NCBI GenBank assembly: GCA_023132075.1
Contig: JAGLYT010000022.1
Coordinates: 1 to 11,019 of the forward strand
Source of the DNA: JAGLHV01 sp023132075 [NCBI: bacterium]
Lineage (GTDB): Bacteria; CBDUZB01; JAGLHV01
DNA: 11,019 nucleotides
Direction of reading: 5' to 3'
Shown here: in pieces, positions 7,021-11,019 of the stretch
Layout: each line of letters starts with the position of its first letter
How positions within the stretch are numbered: position 1 is the first letter of the stretch
Notes under the pieces: model-generated
Seen by the model: only the letters and a program-made list of their open reading frames with translations
The model's database searches: none
Told to the model about the DNA's origin: nothing
Position numbers and translations under genes: made by a program

Positions 7021-7703
7021 TAAAAGCCAGGGTTTTAAATATAGATAAAGAAAATAAAAAAATATCGTTGGGAATAAAACAAATAGGTCCTAATCCATGG
7101 GAAAAGATAAAAGAAAAATATTCGGTTGGAATGAAAACTTGTGGAAGGATAACATCGCTTGCTTCTTTCGGGGCTTTTGTGAAATTAGATGAAGGAATAG
7201 AAGGAATGATTCATTTTAAAAATATGTCCTGGACAAAAAAAATAAAACACCCTAAAGAAATATTACATAAAAACGATTCAGTGGAGGTGACGATATTAGA
7301 CATTGACGCAGAAGATGAAAAGATTTCTTTAGGTTTAAAACAGATGGGAAAAAACCCCTATTTGAATTATAAAAAAGGGAGTAATGTGAAAGGACAAATA
7401 ATCAAATCAACTGATTTTGGGTATCTTGTAAAACTCGAAGAAGGAATAGAAGGGATATTGCGTTTTACTCAAATTCCTAAAGATTATATTAATGAATTAG
7501 AGGAGGAATTGAAAGTGGGCGATGAAATTCTTACTAAAATAACCGGGGTTAATTATGAAGAGGGGAAGATTAATTTATCTATAAAAGAATTGGAAAAAGA
7601 GGAGATGAATAAACATATGCGGTCCCCGTCTTTTAAAATGAATTTAGGAGATGTTCTGGGGGATAAACTAAATGAATTGAAAAAAAATTTTAAAGAAAAC
7701 TAA
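7002..7703 (+). CDS. rpsA: Ribosomal protein S1, C-terminal part (end of domain 4 through domain 6), frameshifted
   Basis: This continues the S1 protein in the -1 frame relative to the upstream part. It completes repeat 4 (FPEGALVKARVLNIDKENKKISLGIKQ). It then encodes repeat 5 (VGMKTCGRITSLASFGAFVKL... up to ISLGLKQMGKNPY) and repeat 6 (KGSNVKGQIIKSTDFGYLVKL... up to INLSIKELEKEE), with a short lysine-rich tail. Joined with the upstream part after removing two bases, the protein would be about 560 aa with six S1 domains, like the E. coli 557-aa S1. The only start codon near the front is a TTG at 7068, inside the conserved ISLGIKQ segment and without a Shine-Dalgarno sequence, so independent translation is unlikely. 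The gene is best treated as one interrupted rpsA. Confidence 0.85.
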   Translation, partial: FPEGALVKARVLNIDKENKKISLGIKQIGPNPWEKIKEKYSVGMKTCGRITSLASFGAFVKLDEGIEGMIHFKNMSWTKKIKHPKEILHKNDSVEVTILDIDAEDEKISLGLKQMGKNPYLNYKKGSNVKGQIIKSTDFGYLVKLEEGIEGILRFTQIPKDYINELEEELKVGDEILTKITGVNYEEGKINLSIKELEKEEMNKHMRSPSFKMNLGDVLGDKLNELKKNFKEN

Positions 7704-7724
7704 AAATTTTGTGAGTAGAAATTT

Positions 7725-7742
7725 ATGGAGAAGATGAATTGA
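7725..7742 (+). promoter_or_regulatory. Ribosome-binding site and TTG start overlapping a two-codon ATG frame
   Basis: GGAGAAG (7727-7733) is 8 bases (counted from GGAG) from the TTG at 7739, which is the only start that gives the signal peptide. An ATG at 7734 opens a frame that ends at once (ATG AAT TGA, 7734-7742) and overlaps the TTG. One extra T here would turn it into ATG-AAT-TTG-AAA and give an ATG-started protein (MNLKKSF), so a lost base is possible. As it stands, TTG is the start. Confidence 0.5.
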
Positions 7743-10537
7743 AAAAAAGTTTTTTGTGTTTGCTTTTGGTTTTTTTTTTATTGGGAAATACTTTAAGTAC
7801 TGAAGCAGGTGCTTTTGGTAAGAATAAAATTGTTACTATAGGGAACAAGAAATGGTTTGTTGCTGAAACGGAACACTTTGAAATTTATTATTATCCGGAC
7901 ACAGAACAACAACTCGATAAAACAGCGAGAATGTTGGAAAATGCTTATGAGAAAATAACCAAAGGTTTGGAATATTTACCTACCGAAAAAACACCATTTT
8001 TTCTTTATGCAACTCAAAATCATTTTGTGCAAAACAATATTGCTGATATAGGCGAAGGGACGGGAGGATTTGCTGAAGTCTTTAAAAATCGTTTTGTTAT
8101 TCCTTTAACCGGTTCTGACAAATGGTTGGAAAAAGTAATTACCCATGAATTTGTTCATATTGTTACTTTCAATATCCTTTACAAAGGATGGAAATCCATA
8201 AGATTAGTTAAATTTATTTTTTATCCCCTCTGGTTGATGGAGGGGTTAGCCGAATATTATTCATCGGATTTAGATGATAAGGCTTATGAAGAAATGATTA
8301 TAAGGGATGCCGCTACTTCCGATTTACTTATTCCTTTGACCCATTTGCATAATTTCAGTCATCTGGAAAAAAGCTACCAGATTAAATTAGCCTATAAAGA
8401 AGGGCAGTATGCTTTAAATTTTTTAGCTTCTGAATATGGGGTAGATAAAATTCCTTTGATTGTTAAAGAGTTTCGAGATAAATTTGAGGCAGATTCTGTT
8501 TTTTTAAAAGTGATAGGAATGAGTTTCCGTGACTTTGACCGGCAATGGCGCAGACATTTAAAAGAAAAATATTTAGAAGAAATAAAAGGGAAAAGAGAGC
8601 CTTTTTTTTATGGAAAAAAATTAACCGGTGATAATGAATTTAACACTAATGCTATTTGGTCCAAAAGGGGAGAAAATATTGCTTTCATTTCTAATAGGGC
8701 GGGATATAATGATTTATATATTATGTCCGCAAGTGATTTTAAACAAAAGTCTGTTTTAAAAGGTAGAATAGGAAGAAGCATTGATTATTTAAAGACGGAA
8801 GGACATGCTCTTTCTTTTTCCCCTGATGGGGGAAAAATTGCTTTTGCGGGAAAAAGAAATGAAAAGGATTATATTTATTTATTAAAAATTAAAAAAAATA
8901 AATTAAAAAAAATAAAATTAAAAAATTTTGATAATATTTCTTCTCCCTGTTTTTCTCCCGATGGAAAAAAAATTGTTTTTGTAGGAATGAAAAAAGGGGT
9001 AAAAGACTTATATTTGATTGATACTAATGGAAAAAATATTATTCAGCTGAATAGTGACCAAAGATGTGATGATTATCCTGTGTTTTCTCCCGATGGTGAA
9101 AAAATATTGTATGTTTCTGAAAAAGCGGGAAAAGACAATCTTTATTCGTTGAATCTTTCTGATTTCAAAATAAATCCTATAACAGATAGTTGTTTTAATG
9201 AGAGACAGCCTTCATGGTCACCGGACGGGAAAAAAATTATTTTTATTTCTGACAAAAATAGCGTATATAATTTGTACACTCTCAATTTAAACACTGGTAT
9301 TGCAATACAGTTGAGCGATGTAGTAGGTGGGAATTTTACTCCATGTTTTTCTCCTAAAGGTGAAAAGATTTTATTTGTTTCTTATCGAAAAGGGGAAAGA
9401 AATATTTATATGGGAGAAACAGCATCTCTACTTTATTTTTCACAAATAGTTGAATATCCTTTGTTAATACAGGAGGAGAAAGAAGTCTTTTCTCCTATTA
9501 AAAATCATATTATTACCCAAAGACCATATAAGTTAGATATGTCAACGGATTTGTTTTATCCTTTAGTATTTTTTGCTATTCCGGGAGGTTTATATGTTGC
9601 TGCATATTGGCAGGCAAGTGATATGATGGGAAATCATCAATTATCTGCCGGGGTTGATTATTCCGATTATGATAATTGGTTGTATTATCAGGTTGGGTAT
9701 GCTTATAAAAAATGGCGGCCGCAATTTTATTTTCATTTTAGAGGTAAAAATGATGATTATTATTATAACGATGATTTAATAGAAGAAGAATGCCATGTGA
9801 ATCGAATGAAACATTCGCAGGAAATGGTAATCAGCTATCCTTTTAATCGATTTAATCGTATTGAATTAGGAATAGGAACTACTGCTAAAGAGGAAAGGAA
9901 TCGCACTAAGGATGATGAGATTTTCAATTATACTGAGAATGGAGCAAGTTTTGCTTTAGTCAGGGATACAACCAGATGGGAATTTTTAGATCCGAAAAGT
10001 GGAGGACGGACGAAAGTTGCTGTCTATCAGACAAAGAGAATTTGGGAAAGTGATTATGATTATACAGACTATCTTTTCGATTCACAGCGATTTTTTACAG
10101 TTTTGAAAAATAAAATTTTAGCATTTCGCCTTTTAGGTGAAAGTAGTGAAGGAAAAGATAAATCTCTTTTTTCTTTACCGATAAGGGGTTGTTCTTCCAA
10201 TGAATATAAAAACAGCAAGGTTATGGCTTTTACTGCCGAAGGGAGGGTTAATCTTTTTTCTGCAATAAATTATTATATGTGGTATATGTTCCCGGATTTT
10301 TATTTTAAGAGTTTGCAGTTAATTTTATTTAATGATACAGGTATAAATTGGGATGAAGAAGAATCCTTTAAAGAGACTGAGGTGGAAGATTTAAAAAATA
10401 GTGTAGGTGTAACTCTAAAACTTAACACTTTTATTTTTCAGACATTTCCTTTGTTTTTCGAATTAAACTATACAATAAGAACGGATAAAGAAAAAGAATC
10501 GGTAAAATTTTATTTTACCTTAAGCCCGATTTTTTAA
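7739..10537 (+). CDS. Secreted metallopeptidase / TolB-like propeller / Omp85-like barrel protein
   Basis: A 932-aa predicted outer-membrane protein. Residues 1-25 are a signal peptide (KKS, then a Leu/Phe-rich core, likely cleaved near AGA) with no lipobox. Residues about 40-285 resemble the peptidase-MA-like gluzincin group: HEFVH at 136-140 and WLMEGLAEYY at 165-174, whose Glu168 is the likely third zinc ligand. Residues about 297-560 hold six propeller repeats of the PD40/TolB type, with WSKRGENIAF, FSPDGGKIAF, FSPDGKKIVF, FSPDGEKILY, WSPDGKKIIF and FSPKGEKILF at the blade starts. From about 600 to the end come amphipathic, aromatic-rich strands, including RDTTRWEFLDPKSGGRTKV (742-760) and LPIRGCSSNEY (813-823). 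These resemble the 'DTRD..P..G' strand and the RGF/Y loop of Omp85/BamA barrels. The last residue is Phe. The start is TTG with GGAG at 7727-7730. Its substrate and role are unknown; the peptidase and propeller calls are strong and the barrel family is moderate. Confidence 0.85.
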   Translation: MKKSFLCLLLVFFLLGNTLSTEAGAFGKNKIVTIGNKKWFVAETEHFEIYYYPDTEQQLDKTARMLENAYEKITKGLEYLPTEKTPFFLYATQNHFVQNNIADIGEGTGGFAEVFKNRFVIPLTGSDKWLEKVITHEFVHIVTFNILYKGWKSIRLVKFIFYPLWLMEGLAEYYSSDLDDKAYEEMIIRDAATSDLLIPLTHLHNFSHLEKSYQIKLAYKEGQYALNFLASEYGVDKIPLIVKEFRDKFEADSVFLKVIGMSFRDFDRQWRRHLKEKYLEEIKGKREPFFYGKKLTGDNEFNTNAIWSKRGENIAFISNRAGYNDLYIMSASDFKQKSVLKGRIGRSIDYLKTEGHALSFSPDGGKIAFAGKRNEKDYIYLLKIKKNKLKKIKLKNFDNISSPCFSPDGKKIVFVGMKKGVKDLYLIDTNGKNIIQLNSDQRCDDYPVFSPDGEKILYVSEKAGKDNLYSLNLSDFKINPITDSCFNERQPSWSPDGKKIIFISDKNSVYNLYTLNLNTGIAIQLSDVVGGNFTPCFSPKGEKILFVSYRKGERNIYMGETASLLYFSQIVEYPLLIQEEKEVFSPIKNHIITQRPYKLDMSTDLFYPLVFFAIPGGLYVAAYWQASDMMGNHQLSAGVDYSDYDNWLYYQVGYAYKKWRPQFYFHFRGKNDDYYYNDDLIEEECHVNRMKHSQEMVISYPFNRFNRIELGIGTTAKEERNRTKDDEIFNYTENGASFALVRDTTRWEFLDPKSGGRTKVAVYQTKRIWESDYDYTDYLFDSQRFFTVLKNKILAFRLLGESSEGKDKSLFSLPIRGCSSNEYKNSKVMAFTAEGRVNLFSAINYYMWYMFPDFYFKSLQLILFNDTGINWDEEESFKETEVEDLKNSVGVTLKLNTFIFQTFPLFFELNYTIRTDKEKESVKFYFTLSPIF

Positions 10538-10555
10538 AAAATATTATTGATTAAA

Positions 10556-10562
10556 AAGGAGG
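10556..10562 (+). promoter_or_regulatory. Strong ribosome-binding site of the HU-family gene
   Basis: AAGGAGG, an exact near-full anti-16S match, lies 11 bases before the ATG at 10574 in an otherwise A/T-only spacer. It is among the strongest sites in the window, fitting high expression of an abundant nucleoid protein. Confidence 0.7.
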
Positions 10563-10573
10563 AATAATAAATA

Positions 10574-10837
10574 ATGAATAAGAAAGACTTAGTTGAATTG
10601 GTAACAAAAGTTACTTGTACTAAAAAAGAAGCTCTGGATGCTGTAACTACGGTAATAGATAGCATTAAGGCAGGTTTAAGAAGGGAAGAAAGAATTACCT
10701 TGAGTGGATTAGGGACTTTTTCAGTAAAAGTACGTATGGCCAGAATGGGGAGAAATCCGAAGACGGGAGAGGCGGTTCAGATTCCTACTAAGAAAATAGT
10801 TAAATTTAAACCGGCGGAAGAAATTCTGGAAAAATAA
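10574..10837 (+). CDS. hup: HU/IHF-family DNA-binding protein
   Basis: A nucleoid-associated protein that binds and bends DNA as a dimer. The 87-aa length is typical (about 90). It begins with the family's MNKKDLVELV helix. It continues through the second helix (EALDAVTTVIDSIKAGLRREERI), then LSGLGTFSV (43-51), and the DNA-grasping arm with GRNPKTGE (59-66), where Pro61 is the conserved intercalating residue. The arm is followed by VQIPTKKIVKFKPAEEI. It could be HU or an IHF-like subunit; the sequence alone does not decide, and the gene symbol is used in the general sense. A MerR-type regulator follows, an arrangement reminiscent of the ihfA-merR pairs of Proteobacteria. Confidence 0.95.
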   Translation: MNKKDLVELVTKVTCTKKEALDAVTTVIDSIKAGLRREERITLSGLGTFSVKVRMARMGRNPKTGEAVQIPTKKIVKFKPAEEILEK

Positions 10838-10861
10838 AAGGATCAAGGTCATAACGAAGTA

Positions 10862-10898
10862 ATTCCTGTGACACATTCTGGGTAGCAGGAATCCAGAA
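10862..10898 (+). repeat. Degenerate inverted repeat resembling a dispersed ATTCCTG...CAGGAATCCAG element
   Basis: ATTCCTG (10862-10868) and CAGGAAT (10886-10892) are exact inverted copies around a 17-base loop. A second pair, TTCTGG (10876-10881) and CCAGAA (10893-10898), overlaps it, so the two hairpins cannot both form. The arms and the trailing CCAG match, from memory, a palindromic repeat widely scattered in intergenic regions of many bacteria (core ATTCCTGCGAA..GCAGGAATCCAG), here with a longer, altered centre. The 88-base spacer between the HU-family and MerR genes holds no other recognisable element apart from the ribosome-binding site AAGGAG at 10910-10915. Confidence 0.5.
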
Positions 10899-10925
10899 CG
10901 ATATAGGGAAAGGAGAGTGTTTTTT

Positions 10926-11019
10926 ATGAAAATACCGGATAAGACATATTTTTCTATCGGAGAGGTAAGTGAAATTACTAAGGTACAGCCTTATGTTTTA
11001 CGCTATTGGGAATCCGAGT
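10926..11019 (+). CDS. MerR-family transcriptional regulator, 3' end beyond window
   Basis: Only the first 31 codons are present. They encode a winged helix-turn-helix start of the MerR type: [20 protein letters not shown] (8-27) followed by WESE, with the characteristic IGEV and LRYWE signatures. This variant, with a valine or lysine after the recognition turn and YVLRYWE, is the form usually found beside HU/IHF genes rather than the metal-sensing MerR proteins. AAGGAG at 10910-10915 is a good ribosome-binding site 10 bases before the ATG. The effector domain lies outside the window, so the inducer and targets are unknown. Confidence 0.85.
   Translation, partial: MKIPDKTYFSIGEVSEITKVQPYVLRYWESE

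Noticed and set aside
7068-7703. Downstream S1 frame as an independent two-domain S1 protein
   Set aside because: The TTG at 7068 lies inside a conserved S1 strand, has no ribosome-binding site, and the coding match continues upstream to about 7002.
10526-10545. T6A6 run at the end of the peptidase-barrel gene as a terminator
   Set aside because: It is a pure A/T dyad with no GC stem; the HU-family gene follows directly with its own ribosome-binding site, so read-through is likely.
1-11019. CRISPR array, tRNA, insertion sequence or defence system
   Set aside because: No regularly spaced direct repeats, no tRNA-like cloverleaf, no transposase or nuclease motifs were seen on either strand.

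Overview
The window is an 11 kb, visibly AT-rich stretch in which every gene lies on the + strand with short or overlapping spacers. It reads as a chromosomal housekeeping segment of a diderm (outer-membrane-bearing) bacterium. The diderm call rests on two predicted outer-membrane beta-barrel proteins with signal peptides. The gene order (aromatic amino-acid genes, then cmk-plsC-ispH-rpsA, then an HU-type gene and a MerR-type gene) and the divergence of the proteins suggest an uncultured lineage such as Candidatus Omnitrophota or a relative. That placement is inference from memory, not a search result.

Region 1 (1-3056) is a shikimate/tyrosine block. It holds a DAHP synthase cut at its 5' end by the window edge, then prephenate dehydrogenase (tyrA), then EPSP synthase (aroA). 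Together they cover entry into the shikimate pathway, its penultimate step, and the branch to tyrosine.

Region 2 (3057-3875) breaks the housekeeping run. A 112-base leader precedes a small outer-membrane beta-barrel protein. A near-perfect 40-base palindrome follows it and probably acts as a terminator or RNA-processing hairpin.

Region 3 (3876-7703) is the widely conserved cluster cmk - plsC - ispH - rpsA: CMP kinase, phosphatidic acid synthesis, the last MEP isoprenoid step, and ribosomal protein S1. The six-domain S1 gene is split by a frameshift inside its fourth S1 domain. The sequence can be restored by removing two single bases about 16 bases apart, so a sequencing or assembly error or a recent lesion is more likely than a true gene split.

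Region 4 (7739-10537) encodes one large secreted protein. It combines an HExxH metallopeptidase domain, a six-blade TolB-like propeller and a C-terminal domain resembling an Omp85/BamA barrel. It is the most unusual gene here.

Region 5 (10574-11019) holds a small HU/IHF-family DNA-binding protein. It is followed by a short spacer with a degenerate dispersed-repeat-like inverted repeat and the first 31 codons of a MerR-family regulator cut by the window end. No CRISPR array, tRNA, rRNA, insertion sequence or phage gene was seen.
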